From: Chloroflexota bacterium
GTDB lineage: Bacteria > Chloroflexota > Anaerolineae > CG2-30-64-16
Direction of reading: 5' to 3'
Assembly: GCA_029555885.1 (NCBI GenBank)
Contig: JAKPQT010000327.1
Coordinates: 1 to 39,653 of the forward strand
Length of the DNA stretch: 39,653 bases
The notes below the pieces were generated by a model. It saw only the letters and a list, made by a program, of their open reading frames with translations, was not told the origin of the DNA and made no database searches. This document shows positions 1 through 9,158 of the stretch, in pieces; positions within the stretch are counted from its first letter, which is position 1, and each line of letters opens with the position of its first letter. The position numbers were made by a program, and so were the translations under genes.

Positions 1-1
1 C

Positions 2-2935
2 GGCGCGGGGAACCATGTTCTGAAGCTGGACCTGAATGTCGTTGCATGGGCCGGCGTCACTCATGCCTTCGAGAATGCCGGGGCCACGGCCTGGGTGACC
101 CAGGATTGGAGCGCGTACGAGGGCATTTCCTTCTACCTCTACGGCACGGGGACGGGCACTGACCTCTTCATGGATGTGCTCGATAACCGCAACCCCGGCT
201 CGACGAGGGATGACGCGGAGCGCTGGACTCTGGCCTTCAAGGACGACTTCACCGGCTGGAAGTTGATCGAGCTTCCATTCGCCGGCATGACCCGCAAGGA
301 GATCGGCAACGGTGCGCCGAACGACGGCTTCGGGCTGACCGAGGTGCACGGCTGGGGCTTCGGCACGCTGGGCACGGGCGGCGCAAAGTCCTACTACCTG
401 GACGATGTATCGGTCTACGGCGTCGCGCCGATCAAGCCGTTGACGGTTGGCTTATCCACGCTCAACTACGCGGTCACCGAGGGCGATGCCGTGACGATCA
501 CGGCCAAGCTCAGCAAGCCCTACACGGAAACGGTGACGGTGGACTACGCGACGACCTTCGGCCCCGCGGTCGCAGATCGCGACTACGTCCCGACGTCCGG
601 TACACTGACCTTCCCGCCGGGCGTTACGCAGCAGTCGTTCGCAGTGCAGACGATTGACGACGCCAAGTTCCAGGGCGAGCGCGGCGTGCTGGTCGAGCTC
701 TCCAACCCGACCGGCGACCTGGCGATGGGCTTCCCGCCCCTGGCGCGGGTGAACATCCTCGATAATGAGGCGTATTACCCGCCGCTGCTGGACGACTTCG
801 AGACCTACCCATACCTTTGGTCCGCGAGCCCGCGCGCGGCCCTGTCGAATCCGGAGATTGCCGCGGGCGACCCGCTGGCGCTGCCGGGCCAGGGCGCATA
901 CGAGCACGTGCTCCAGGTCGGCCCGCAGAAGCTCAGCTATCTGCCGCTCATCACGCATAAGGGCCTCGCTGCGGTTCCGCCTGTGCAGCAGCCCGCTGCG
1001 CCGCCCATGCAGCGTTTCGGTCGCACCTTCCCCATCGGCCAGGACTGGAGCGCCGCGTCCGCGCTGAGCTTCTGGTACTACGGCCGCAACAGCGGCAAAA
1101 CGATTCAGGTAGCGCTGACCAATGATCTGGCAACCCCGGCTGATCCCGCGAACTGGCAGCTTGTCTGGCGCGACGAGTTCAACACCGCTGCCGGCACTGC
1201 GCCCAACCCGCGCGTCTGGGGCAACGAGGTCGGCGACGGCACCGTCAACGGCATCCCCGGCTGGGGCAACGATGAGCTGGAGTATTACACCCCAGGCGGC
1301 ACGAACGCATCCACCGACGGCCAGGGCCACCTGGTGATCACCACCGCGGAAGCCGATGGCTCGCTGCAGTGCTACTACGGCCCGTGCAAGTACACCTCGG
1401 CGCGGCTGCTGACCAAGAACCGGTTCGAGGTCGCCTATGGCCGGGTCGAGGCGCGCGTCAAGGTGCCAGTCGGAGCAGGACTCTGGCCCGCGTTCTGGAT
1501 GCTCGGCACGGACATCGACCGGGTCGGCTGGCCGATGACCGGCGAGATCGACATCATGGAGCACGTCGGGCGCCTGCCCAACGAAATCTTCGGCACCCTG
1601 CACGGCCCCGGCTACTCGGGCGGCAACAGCTACGGCAAGGTCGTGGACCTGGGCAAACCGGTCGCCAACGACTTCCACACCTTCGCAGTGGAATGGCAGC
1701 CGGACAAGATTACCTGGTTTCTCGACGACGTGGCCTACTTCACCGCGACCCCGGCCGACCCGTTCCTGGCCGGCAAGCAGTGGGTCTACAACCACCCGTT
1801 CTACATGCTGCTGAACGTGGCGGTCGGCGGCAACTTCGGCGGCACAGTCAGCCCCGACACGGTCTTCCCGCAGCAAACCCTGGTGGACTACGTGCGCCTC
1901 TACCAGGCTGCGCCGCAGCCCGTGCCGTTTACGGCCTCGTTTGTGGATGACTTCAGCGGCTGGCAGCAGGTCAGCCTCCCCTTCACGGCCTTCCAGGGCG
2001 CGGTGGGAACCACGCTGGACCTGGCGGCCGTGCGATCGCTCAGCTTCGGCGTGCCGGCACCCCTGCGCGATCCGGTGCTGCTCGACCAGGTGCGCCTGAC
2101 GTATGACGATACCACGCCGCCAACGGTGGACATTACCAGCAGCGCGGCCGGGGAGACGGCGACTGGTCCGGTCACGTTCACCTTCATCTTCAGCGAAGAC
2201 GTCGGCACGAGCTTCACCGCGGACGATATCGCCGTAACGGGCGGCACCGCGGGCACGTTCACGCGCGTCAGCGGCACGCTGGCGACGCTGGTTGTGACGC
2301 CGCCTGTCAATGCGGCCGGCACGATCACCGTCAGCGTGGCGGCGGGCAAGTTCTACGACCTCGCCTACAATGCCAACACCGAAGCGGCTTCTCTCGACCA
2401 GGCATATGACACCACCACCGTAGTCCTGCCCGGTCTGCCGATCACGTTTGACGACCCGGCGGTGACGTACACGCTGACGGGCTTCGGTGGAGCTGAGGCG
2501 GCGAGCGTGGTGACCGATCCGGCGGGCGGCGCGAACAAGGTGGCGGAGGTCACCAAGTCGGCCACGGCCGAGCTGTGGGCCGGCGTCACGGTGTCCACCT
2601 TGCCGAACAACTCGCTGGCGCCGATCCCGTTCACGGCGACGGCCAAGACCATCACAGTGCGGGTGTGGTCGCCGACGGCGGGCGTGCCGATCCGGCTGAA
2701 GGTGGAAGATGCGGCGGACGGCAGCAAGAGCTGCGAGACGGAGGCGATGACCACGGTGGCGGGCGCCTGGGAGACGCTGACCTTCGACTTCGCCAACCCT
2801 GCGGCGGGCACCGCGCCGCTGAACCTGGCGACGACGTACAACCGCATGTCGGTCTTCCCGAACTTCGGCAAGACGGGCGCGCAGATCGGCGGCGCATCGA
2901 CCTATTACTTCGACGACTTCGCCTTCGTGCCCTGA
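2..2935 (+). CDS. Secreted multidomain GH16 laminarinase-like endo-beta-glucanase (5' end outside window)
   Basis: Likely hydrolyses beta-1,3 (or 1,3-1,4) glucans outside the cell. The frame is open to the left edge, so the start codon and any signal peptide lie outside; the GTG at 95 is internal. Domains in order: a CBM11-like beta-sandwich ending near nt 420 (DWSAYEG, DDFTGWK, YYLDDVSVYG); a Calx-beta-like domain at about 445-765 ending in NILDNE; the first half of a second CBM11-like domain at about 778-1130; the GH16 catalytic domain at about 1150-1905; the second half of that CBM at about 1921-2110 (DDFSGWQQVSLPF); a bacterial Ig-like domain at about 2118-2430; and a C-terminal beta-sandwich at about 2440-2935 ending YYFDDFAFVP. 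The GH16 signature is GEIDIMEHVG, with nucleophile Glu codon 1544-1546 and acid/base Glu codon 1559-1561. GH16 and its catalytic motif are secure; exact substrate is inferred from the phosphorylases downstream. The enzyme appears catalytically intact. Confidence 0.9.
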   Translation, partial: GAGNHVLKLDLNVVAWAGVTHAFENAGATAWVTQDWSAYEGISFYLYGTGTGTDLFMDVLDNRNPGSTRDDAERWTLAFKDDFTGWKLIELPFAGMTRKEIGNGAPNDGFGLTEVHGWGFGTLGTGGAKSYYLDDVSVYGVAPIKPLTVGLSTLNYAVTEGDAVTITAKLSKPYTETVTVDYATTFGPAVADRDYVPTSGTLTFPPGVTQQSFAVQTIDDAKFQGERGVLVELSNPTGDLAMGFPPLARVNILDNEAYYPPLLDDFETYPYLWSASPRAALSNPEIAAGDPLALPGQGAYEHVLQVGPQKLSYLPLITHKGLAAVPPVQQPAAPPMQRFGRTFPIGQDWSAASALSFWYYGRNSGKTIQVALTNDLATPADPANWQLVWRDEFNTAAGTAPNPRVWGNEVGDGTVNGIPGWGNDELEYYTPGGTNASTDGQGHLVITTAEADGSLQCYYGPCKYTSARLLTKNRFEVAYGRVEARVKVPVGAGLWPAFWMLGTDIDRVGWPMTGEIDIMEHVGRLPNEIFGTLHGPGYSGGNSYGKVVDLGKPVANDFHTFAVEWQPDKITWFLDDVAYFTATPADPFLAGKQWVYNHPFYMLLNVAVGGNFGGTVSPDTVFPQQTLVDYVRLYQAAPQPVPFTASFVDDFSGWQQVSLPFTAFQGAVGTTLDLAAVRSLSFGVPAPLRDPVLLDQVRLTYDDTTPPTVDITSSAAGETATGPVTFTFIFSEDVGTSFTADDIAVTGGTAGTFTRVSGTLATLVVTPPVNAAGTITVSVAAGKFYDLAYNANTEAASLDQAYDTTTVVLPGLPITFDDPAVTYTLTGFGGAEAASVVTDPAGGANKVAEVTKSATAELWAGVTVSTLPNNSLAPIPFTATAKTITVRVWSPTAGVPIRLKVEDAADGSKSCETEAMTTVAGAWETLTFDFANPAAGTAPLNLATTYNRMSVFPNFGKTGAQIGGASTYYFDDFAFVP

Positions 2936-2960
2936 CCACTGTCAGCCTCCTGAGCGGAAC

Positions 2961-2996
2961 TTTGCACCGCCTGCATCGGTTCGCAGGCGGTGCAAA
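2961..2996 (+). promoter_or_regulatory. Intercistronic hairpin between GH16 gene and phosphorylase gene
   Basis: A perfect 14-bp inverted repeat: TTTGCACCGCCTGC at 2961-2974 and its complement at 2983-2996, with an 8-nt loop. It is not followed by a T-run, so it is not a textbook Rho-independent terminator. It lies 25 bp after the GH16 stop and 17 bp before the ATG at 3014. It may protect the upstream mRNA 3' end or reduce read-through. Function is inference; the stem is seen directly. Confidence 0.7.
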
Positions 2997-3013
2997 TTGA
3001 AAGCGAACACACC

Positions 3014-6000
3014 ATGACCCAACATCATTTCGACCCTCAGAACCGTTTCGTCATCGAGGATTTCGATACTTTTCCCGCGTTTGCAAGCTTCCTGCCGGGC
3101 ATTGCGGGGCCGTTGGGCATCCCGCTTTGGGCGTTCTACGTGAACCGCGGCCAGGCCATCGCCAGCTTCGGCGTGGAGAGCAAGGATAACCCCATCGTGG
3201 AGTTCCAGCCGGCGAACAAGGCCTATCAGATGACGCCGTACATGGGATTCCGTACCTTCATCAAGCTGCGCGATCAGGCCGGCGATAGGTACTACGAGCC
3301 GTTTTCCGCGATGGCGCCGACCTCACCCCCAGCCCCTCTCCTGCGAGGAGAAGGGAACGAGGTCTCCCCCCTTCCTCGCAGGGAGGGGGGCCAGGGGAGT
3401 GGGTCACGCCGCATGTTCATCGCGCCGAATGAGTTGGAACTGGAAGAAACGAACACGGCGTATGGCCTCCAGACCAACGTCGTATACTTCATCCTGCCCG
3501 GAGAGGGCTTTGCCGCGCTGGTGCGGCAGGTCACGGTCAAGAACATCGCTGCGCAGCCTGTCACACTCGAACTGCTCGATGGCCTGCCGGCGATCATCCC
3601 GTTCGGCGTCACCAACGGGATGCTTAAGGAGATCGGCCGCACCGCCGAGGCGTGGATGGCGGTCACCAACCTGGCGCAGGGCATTCCGTTCTACCGGGTA
3701 CAGGCCAGCATCGCGGATCGTGCCGAGGTGGAAACATTCGAGGCCGGGCATTTCTTCCTCGCCTTCACGGGAGTGGGCGAACACGGTGGTTCACCCCTGC
3801 TCTTCGTGGATCCCACGGTGATCTTCGGCCCCAACACCGCCCTCAGCTATCCCGATCGGTTCCTCGTGGGCTCGCTGGCCGAGCTGGCCGCAGCGCCGCA
3901 GGTCCCGCTGTGCCGGACGCCCTGCGGGTTTGCAGGGACTGCGGCCACGCTGGAGCCGGGCGAGGCGCTGACGCTCTATGCCATCATCGGCCACGTAGGG
4001 GAGGTGAGCGTCATCAATCAGGCACGGCCGCGCCTGGCCGATCCTGCATTTATCGCTGCGAAGCGCGCTGAGGCGCAGGCGCTGGCCGCACAGTTGACCG
4101 ATGCGATCGCGACACAGACCGGCGACCTGCGCTTCGATGCCTACTGCCGCCAGGCGATGCTTGACAACATCCTGCGCGGCGGCTGGCCCGTGCCCCTGAA
4201 TAGCCACATTTACCATCTCTATGGCCGCCGGCACGGTGACCTGGAGCGCGACTATAACGCATTCTTGCTGCCGGCCGAGTGTTACTCGCAGGGCAACGCC
4301 AGCTATCGGGATGTCAACCAGAACCGGCGCTCAGATGTGCTCTTCAATCCTGCGGTCGGCGATCAGGAGTTCCTGGCCTTTCTCGGTTTGATTCAGCCGG
4401 ACGGCTACAACCCGTTGACCGTCCTGGGCAGCCGCTTTACGGTCCTGCCTGAGCGGCAGGCGGCCGTGCTCGCGCTCGTCGACCAGCCTGACCTCCTGCG
4501 TCCGCTGCTGAGCCAGCCCTTTACGGCCGGCTCTCTGCTCAAGACGGTTGCGCAACACGGCATCCGCCTGACCGTGCCGCCGGCGGCCCTCGTCGAAGCA
4601 GCCGCGGCGCAAGCCGACTGGGAGTTCGCGGCTACGTTTACCGAGGGCTACTGGGTTGACCACTGGTTCTACAACCTCGACCTGCTGGATGCGTACCTGG
4701 CGATCTATCCGGATCGCAAAGACGAGCTGTTGTTCAAGAAGACCGTGCCCTATTATCAAGGTGCGGCGTTCGTGCAGCCGCGCGAGCGCAAGACGGTCCT
4801 GCTGGCCGACGGCAAGGTGCGTCAGTATGGGGCGCTTCTGGAGGACGAGGCGCTGGCACATCGGCTTGCCAATGGCCCGCATCCGCGCCACCTGGTCCGC
4901 GCTGGCCACGGAGAGGGCGAAGTCTTTTACAGCACCGTTTTCGCCAAGCTGACCGGCCTGGCGCTGCTGAAATTCGCCACCCTCGACCCGTCGGGCCTGG
5001 GCGTCGAGATGGAGGCCGGGAAGCCGGGCTGGTGCGATGCGCTCAACGGGCTGCCGGGGCTATTCGGCTCGTCGCTCTCGGAGACCTATGAATTGCTGCG
5101 TCTGCTCGACTGCCTGCTGGAGAACCTCACCCCCCTGTCCCCCTCTCCTGCGAGGAGAGAGGAAGGGGAAGAAGGTGTCGCTCTGCCCATCGAGCTGGCC
5201 GGCCTGCTGCGCGAGGTCGTGACGCAGCTTACTGCCTATCAACGCGCGTTCGATACTGGCCGCGATCACCGTTACTGGGATGCCGTGGCGACCGCGCGCG
5301 AGACCTATCGGGAGCGCGTCCGCCTGGGCTTCGATGGCCGCACGGAGACCATTGACTTTACAGACCTGGCCCCGATTCTGCAGGCCTTCCGTGACAAGGT
5401 GGCCGCAGGCATCGCGCGTGCCGAGGCGCTCGCCGGCGGCGTCCCGCCTACCTACTTCACGCACGAAGCGCGCGAGTACGAGGTCATTGCCGGCGCTGCC
5501 GGCGAGCCGCTGCACGACGGCCAGGGTCGGCCCTTCGTGCGCGTGACCCGTTTTGAACTGCAAACCCTGCCCCCCTTCCTGGAGGGGCCGGTGCATGCGA
5601 TGATGGCTTATCGGGCCGACCTCGAGCGCACCCGCGCCATCTACGAACAGGTGAAGGCCGGCCCACTCTTCGACGCTGAACTGGGCATGTACAAGACCAA
5701 CGCGCCGCTGGCGGATTGCTCCCCCGAGATCGGCCGGCTGCGCGCCTTCACGCCGGGCTGGCTGGAAAACGAATCCGTATTCCTGCACATGGCCTATAAG
5801 TATCTGTTGGCAACCTTGCGGGCGGGGCTGCGCGACGAGTTCTTCACCGACATCCGCCGCGGCCTCGTGCCGTTCTTCGATCCGCATACTTACGGCCGCA
5901 GTCCGCTGGAGAACTCCTCGTTCATCGTCAGCAGCGCGCATCCCGATGCGGCGCTGCACGGCCGTGGGTACGTCGCCCGCCTCACCGGCGCCACCGCCGA

Positions 6001-6343
6001 GTTCCTCAGCATGTGGTCGCTGATGATGGTCGGGCCGCAGCCCTTCTGCCTGCAGGACGGCGAACTGTGTCTGGCGTTCAGGCCGGTCCTGCCGGACTGG
6101 CTCTTCCGGGAGGACGGCACGCTGACCTTCACGTTCCTGGGACAATGCGAAGTCACCTACCGAAAATCCGGGCCCCTGGCCGGCGCAGTGCAGGTGACTG
6201 CCGTGACCTTACATCTCCCTGGTGGCGACCCATTCACCCTGCCGGGTGACCGCATCACCCTACAGGGTGATACCATCCCTGCCCCCTATGCTGCTATGGT
6301 CCGCAACGGCAAGATCCGGCGGATCGAGATGAGCCTGGAGTGA
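3014..6343 (+). CDS. GH149/GH161-type beta-1,3-oligoglucan phosphorylase (GH94-related)
   Basis: Probably splits beta-1,3-gluco-oligosaccharides with phosphate to give glucose-1-phosphate in the cytoplasm; there is no signal peptide. At 1109 aa it matches the roughly 1100-aa GH149/GH161 phosphorylases rather than the shorter GH94 enzymes. The motif SYRDVNQNRR (residues 430-439) resembles the phosphate/substrate region. WCDALNG carries the putative general acid Asp675, in the place of WNDGM of GH94. I chose ATG 3014 because the alternative GTG at 2990 sits inside a hairpin stem; no strong Shine-Dalgarno site precedes either. The stop is 6 bp before the next phosphorylase, so the two are co-transcribed. 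Two low-complexity inserts (about residues 103-131 and 704-720) come from a palindromic repeat element and are not family sequence. The split between GH149 and GH161, and the chain-length preference, cannot be decided here. Confidence 0.78.
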   Translation: MTQHHFDPQNRFVIEDFDTFPAFASFLPGIAGPLGIPLWAFYVNRGQAIASFGVESKDNPIVEFQPANKAYQMTPYMGFRTFIKLRDQAGDRYYEPFSAMAPTSPPAPLLRGEGNEVSPLPRREGGQGSGSRRMFIAPNELELEETNTAYGLQTNVVYFILPGEGFAALVRQVTVKNIAAQPVTLELLDGLPAIIPFGVTNGMLKEIGRTAEAWMAVTNLAQGIPFYRVQASIADRAEVETFEAGHFFLAFTGVGEHGGSPLLFVDPTVIFGPNTALSYPDRFLVGSLAELAAAPQVPLCRTPCGFAGTAATLEPGEALTLYAIIGHVGEVSVINQARPRLADPAFIAAKRAEAQALAAQLTDAIATQTGDLRFDAYCRQAMLDNILRGGWPVPLNSHIYHLYGRRHGDLERDYNAFLLPAECYSQGNASYRDVNQNRRSDVLFNPAVGDQEFLAFLGLIQPDGYNPLTVLGSRFTVLPERQAAVLALVDQPDLLRPLLSQPFTAGSLLKTVAQHGIRLTVPPAALVEAAAAQADWEFAATFTEGYWVDHWFYNLDLLDAYLAIYPDRKDELLFKKTVPYYQGAAFVQPRERKTVLLADGKVRQYGALLEDEALAHRLANGPHPRHLVRAGHGEGEVFYSTVFAKLTGLALLKFATLDPSGLGVEMEAGKPGWCDALNGLPGLFGSSLSETYELLRLLDCLLENLTPLSPSPARREEGEEGVALPIELAGLLREVVTQLTAYQRAFDTGRDHRYWDAVATARETYRERVRLGFDGRTETIDFTDLAPILQAFRDKVAAGIARAEALAGGVPPTYFTHEAREYEVIAGAAGEPLHDGQGRPFVRVTRFELQTLPPFLEGPVHAMMAYRADLERTRAIYEQVKAGPLFDAELGMYKTNAPLADCSPEIGRLRAFTPGWLENESVFLHMAYKYLLATLRAGLRDEFFTDIRRGLVPFFDPHTYGRSPLENSSFIVSSAHPDAALHGRGYVARLTGATAEFLSMWSLMMVGPQPFCLQDGELCLAFRPVLPDWLFREDGTLTFTFLGQCEVTYRKSGPLAGAVQVTAVTLHLPGGDPFTLPGDRITLQGDTIPAPYAAMVRNGKIRRIEMSLE
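3321..3404 (+). repeat. In-frame palindromic repeat element, copy 1 (two-armed)
   Basis: Imperfect palindrome of about 84 bp starting CCTCACCCCC, with core CTCCTGCGAGGAG in the left arm and CTTCCTCGCAGGGAGG in the right arm. It is inserted in frame in the phosphorylase gene and adds about 28 codons rich in P, R, G and E between the family-like segments YYEPFSAM and RRMFIAPNE. It is the same element family as 5125-5172 but is read in a different frame. Confidence 0.85.
5125..5172 (+). repeat. In-frame palindromic repeat element, copy 2 (single arm)
   Basis: Starts CCTCACCCCC and contains CCCCTCTCCTGCGAGGAGA, shared with copy 1 at 3321. It encodes NLTPLSPSPARREEGEEG within the phosphorylase, between the helix ending LLDCLLE and the segment starting ALPIELAG. 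It looks like a half-length copy. The frame stays open. Confidence 0.8.
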
Positions 6344-6349
6344 TAACCG

Positions 6350-9100
6350 ATGAGAGATAACGCGACAGCCGGCTGGCACTTCACCGGCGCCGACGGCACG
6401 TTCCGCCTCGATACGCCTCACCGGACGAGCTACCTCTACTTCCCGCTGGTCAATGAGGCCGGGATGATGTCCGCTGTAACGCCCACGCTGCATGGCGACT
6501 GCAAGACAGGCCAGAACAGCTTCCTGACCCTGCCGGTCTCCATGGAGGATCTGCACAACACGCGTTCGGCACGCAACTTCTGGGTGAATATCGCGGGACA
6601 CGGGCCCTGGTCGGCCACGGGCAACTCGGCGCCGCAGGCCGCGCAGACGTTTGCAGCGGACTCTGACGAGACGGTGTCGTTGGAGGCCGGGCTGCTGTGG
6701 CACAAGGTCACGCGGCGCAATGCGCGGCTGGGCCTGGTTGCCGAGGTGATGAACTTCGTGCCCGCGGGTGACCCGTCACCCGGTGACCAAGTGGAGCTGA
6801 TGCAGGTGACGCTGACCAACATCGGGTCTGCGCCCCTGACGCTCACCCCGACCGCGGCCATCCCCATCTACGGCCGCTCCGCCGACAACCTGCGCGACCA
6901 CAGGCACGTCACCTCGCTGCTGCACCGCATTCGTACCGTTCGCCACGGCGTCGAGGTATGCCCGACGCTCACCTTCGATGAGCGCGGCCACCGGCCCAAC
7001 AGTGTGACCTATGCAGTGTTGGGTGCAGAGGGCGACGGCGCGCCGCCGGTCAGCTTCTTCCCGGTTGTCGAGGACTTTATCGGTGAGGGCGGCAGCCTGG
7101 AGTGGCCCGCCGCGGTGGTGCAGGCTGACGCAACGGGTGCGGGTGTGGGCGCGGCTGTGGACGGCTACGAAGCCATCGGCGCGCTGCGCTTTGCGGATGT
7201 GGCCCTGGCCCCGGGCGAATCGCGTTCGTACGTGCTGATTCTCGCCGTGCTGGCTGATGGCCTCGGCGAGCCAGAGGAACTTGTCCGACGCTACGGCAGC
7301 GCGGCTCGTTTCGCTGACTGGCTTGAGCGCACCCGCACCCACTGGCAGGGTGTGGTCGGGCCGCTGGCCTTCCGCACCGCCGATCCGCGCTTCGATAACT
7401 GGCTGAAGTGGGTGGCGGTCCAACCGACCCTGCGCCGCCTGTTCGGCAATTCGTTCCTACCGGCCCACGATTACGGTCGCGGCGGTCGCGGCTGGCGCGA
7501 CCTGTGGCAGGACTGCCTGGCGCTGCTGGTGATGGAACCCGAGCCCGTCCACGACCTGCTGTTCAGCAGTTTCGCGGGCGTGCGCATGGATGGCAGCAAT
7601 GCGACCATCATCGGCAGCCGGCCCGGCGAGTTCATCGCTGACCGCAACAACATCCCGCGCGTCTGGATGGACCACGGCGCGTGGCCTTACCTGACGACGC
7701 GCCTGTACATCGACCGCAGCGGCGATCTGGGGTTCCTGCTGCAGGAGCAGAGTTACTTCAAGGATCAGCACGTCCATCGTTGCCAGAGGAAAGACGCAGC
7801 CTGGGCGCCGGAGCAGGGGACAGAGCTGCGCACCGCGCAGGGTGCTATCCACCGCGGCTCCATCCTGGAACATCTGCTGGTTCAACACCTCACCGCGTTC
7901 TTCAACGTGGGCGCGGCCGGCAATATCTTGCTGGAAGGCGCCGACTGGAACGACGGCATGGACATGGCGCGCGAGCGCGGGGAAAGCGTGGCTTTCACCG
8001 CGCTGTATGCGGGCAACTTGGCCGACCTGAGCAAGCTGGTGCTGGCGTTGGAGCGGCTGGGCGTGGCCGAAGTCGAACTGGCGGCTGAACTGCGGCTACT
8101 GCTCGACACGGTGGGCGAGCCAGTGGACTACACCAGTGTGACCGCCAAACAAGCCCGTCTGGCCCAATACTTTGCCGCCTGCACACACACCATCTCCGGC
8201 GACAGGGCCAAGGTGAGCCTGGCTGACCTGAGCCGCGATCTGGATGCCAAGGCCGTCTGGCTGGCGACGCACATCCGGGACCAGGAATGGGTGACGGATG
8301 CCGAGGGCTACGGCTGGTTTAACGGTTACTACGACAACGATGGCCGCCGCGTCGAGGGCGACCATGCCAACGGCGTCCGCATGACGCTGACCGGGCAGGT
8401 GTTCACCCTGATGGGCGGCATCGCTACCGCTGCGCAGGAGGCCGAGATCGTGCGCGCGGTCGATCGTTACCTCTACGATGCGCGCCTGGGCGGCTACCGG
8501 CTCAACACCGATTTCGGGGGCATGCAGCTCAATCTGGGGCGCTGCTTCGGCTTCGCGTACGGCCACAAGGAGAACGGCGCGATGTTCAGCCACATGGCGG
8601 TGATGTATGCCAACGCGCTGTATCGTCGTGGGCTGGTGGCGGCAGGCTACAAGGTGCTGGCAGGAATCTACGGCCACTGCCAGGATTTCGCCGTCAGCCG
8701 CATGTATCCCGGCCTGCCGGAATACATCAGCGAGCGGGGCCGCGGCATGTACCCGTGGTTGACCGGTTCGGCAAGCTGGTATCTGCTGACGCTGCTAAAC
8801 GAGGTGTTCGGCGTGCAGGGCGACCTGGGCGACCTGGTGCTGGCGCCGAAACTGGCCGCGGTGCAGTTCAATGACCAGGATCGGGCGGCTGTCCGTACGC
8901 AGTTTGCCGGGCGCGAGCTGGAGGTTGTCTATCACAACCCGCGCCGGCTTGAGTACGGTGCGTATGCGGTTCGCCGAGTCGCTGTTGGCAACGTTGAGCT
9001 GCCGGTGACACACGAGGCGAAGGGCGTTCGTATCGGCCGGGAGGTCATCACCGGCCTCAATACCATGATTAAGCAACGTCTCGACGTCGAGCTCGGCTGA
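6350..9100 (+). CDS. GH94 phosphorylase, probable laminaribiose phosphorylase
   Basis: Predicted to cleave a beta-linked glucose disaccharide, most likely laminaribiose, with phosphate to give glucose-1-phosphate and glucose. The 916-aa length fits GH94. The N-terminal beta-sandwich (from about residue 20, YLYFPLVNEAGMMSAVTP) is followed by an (alpha/alpha)6 barrel. Seen motifs are RGWRDLWQD (residues 380-388, sugar and phosphate site) and ADWNDGMD (531-538), with Asp535 as the expected general acid. The start ATG is 6 bp after the previous stop, with GGAG (6337-6340) of the upstream gene as its ribosome site, so translation is probably coupled. Specificity for laminaribiose over cellobiose is inferred from the NEAGMMS...DLHNTRSARNFWV N-terminus and from the beta-1,3-glucan neighbours. 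The frame is intact. Confidence 0.82.
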   Translation: MRDNATAGWHFTGADGTFRLDTPHRTSYLYFPLVNEAGMMSAVTPTLHGDCKTGQNSFLTLPVSMEDLHNTRSARNFWVNIAGHGPWSATGNSAPQAAQTFAADSDETVSLEAGLLWHKVTRRNARLGLVAEVMNFVPAGDPSPGDQVELMQVTLTNIGSAPLTLTPTAAIPIYGRSADNLRDHRHVTSLLHRIRTVRHGVEVCPTLTFDERGHRPNSVTYAVLGAEGDGAPPVSFFPVVEDFIGEGGSLEWPAAVVQADATGAGVGAAVDGYEAIGALRFADVALAPGESRSYVLILAVLADGLGEPEELVRRYGSAARFADWLERTRTHWQGVVGPLAFRTADPRFDNWLKWVAVQPTLRRLFGNSFLPAHDYGRGGRGWRDLWQDCLALLVMEPEPVHDLLFSSFAGVRMDGSNATIIGSRPGEFIADRNNIPRVWMDHGAWPYLTTRLYIDRSGDLGFLLQEQSYFKDQHVHRCQRKDAAWAPEQGTELRTAQGAIHRGSILEHLLVQHLTAFFNVGAAGNILLEGADWNDGMDMARERGESVAFTALYAGNLADLSKLVLALERLGVAEVELAAELRLLLDTVGEPVDYTSVTAKQARLAQYFAACTHTISGDRAKVSLADLSRDLDAKAVWLATHIRDQEWVTDAEGYGWFNGYYDNDGRRVEGDHANGVRMTLTGQVFTLMGGIATAAQEAEIVRAVDRYLYDARLGGYRLNTDFGGMQLNLGRCFGFAYGHKENGAMFSHMAVMYANALYRRGLVAAGYKVLAGIYGHCQDFAVSRMYPGLPEYISERGRGMYPWLTGSASWYLLTLLNEVFGVQGDLGDLVLAPKLAAVQFNDQDRAAVRTQFAGRELEVVYHNPRRLEYGAYAVRRVAVGNVELPVTHEAKGVRIGREVITGLNTMIKQRLDVELG

Positions 9101-9158
9101 CCGCAGCGCCTCCGCGCGCAATGCAAGCGTATGGCGCGAGAGGGCAGAGGTTGCTGAC

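Noticed and set aside
452..1876. Long minus-strand open frame opposite the GH16 gene
   Set aside because: It has low-complexity, Arg/Val/Gly-rich translation with no domains and is the antisense shadow of a clear GH16 gene in GC-rich DNA.
2990..3013. GTG 2990 as start of the 1109-aa phosphorylase
   Set aside because: The codon lies inside a perfect hairpin stem and the extra 8 residues are not family-like; ATG 3014 preferred.
5060..6145. 361-codon minus-strand open frame
   Set aside because: Antisense shadow of the phosphorylase gene; no recognised motif or ribosome site.
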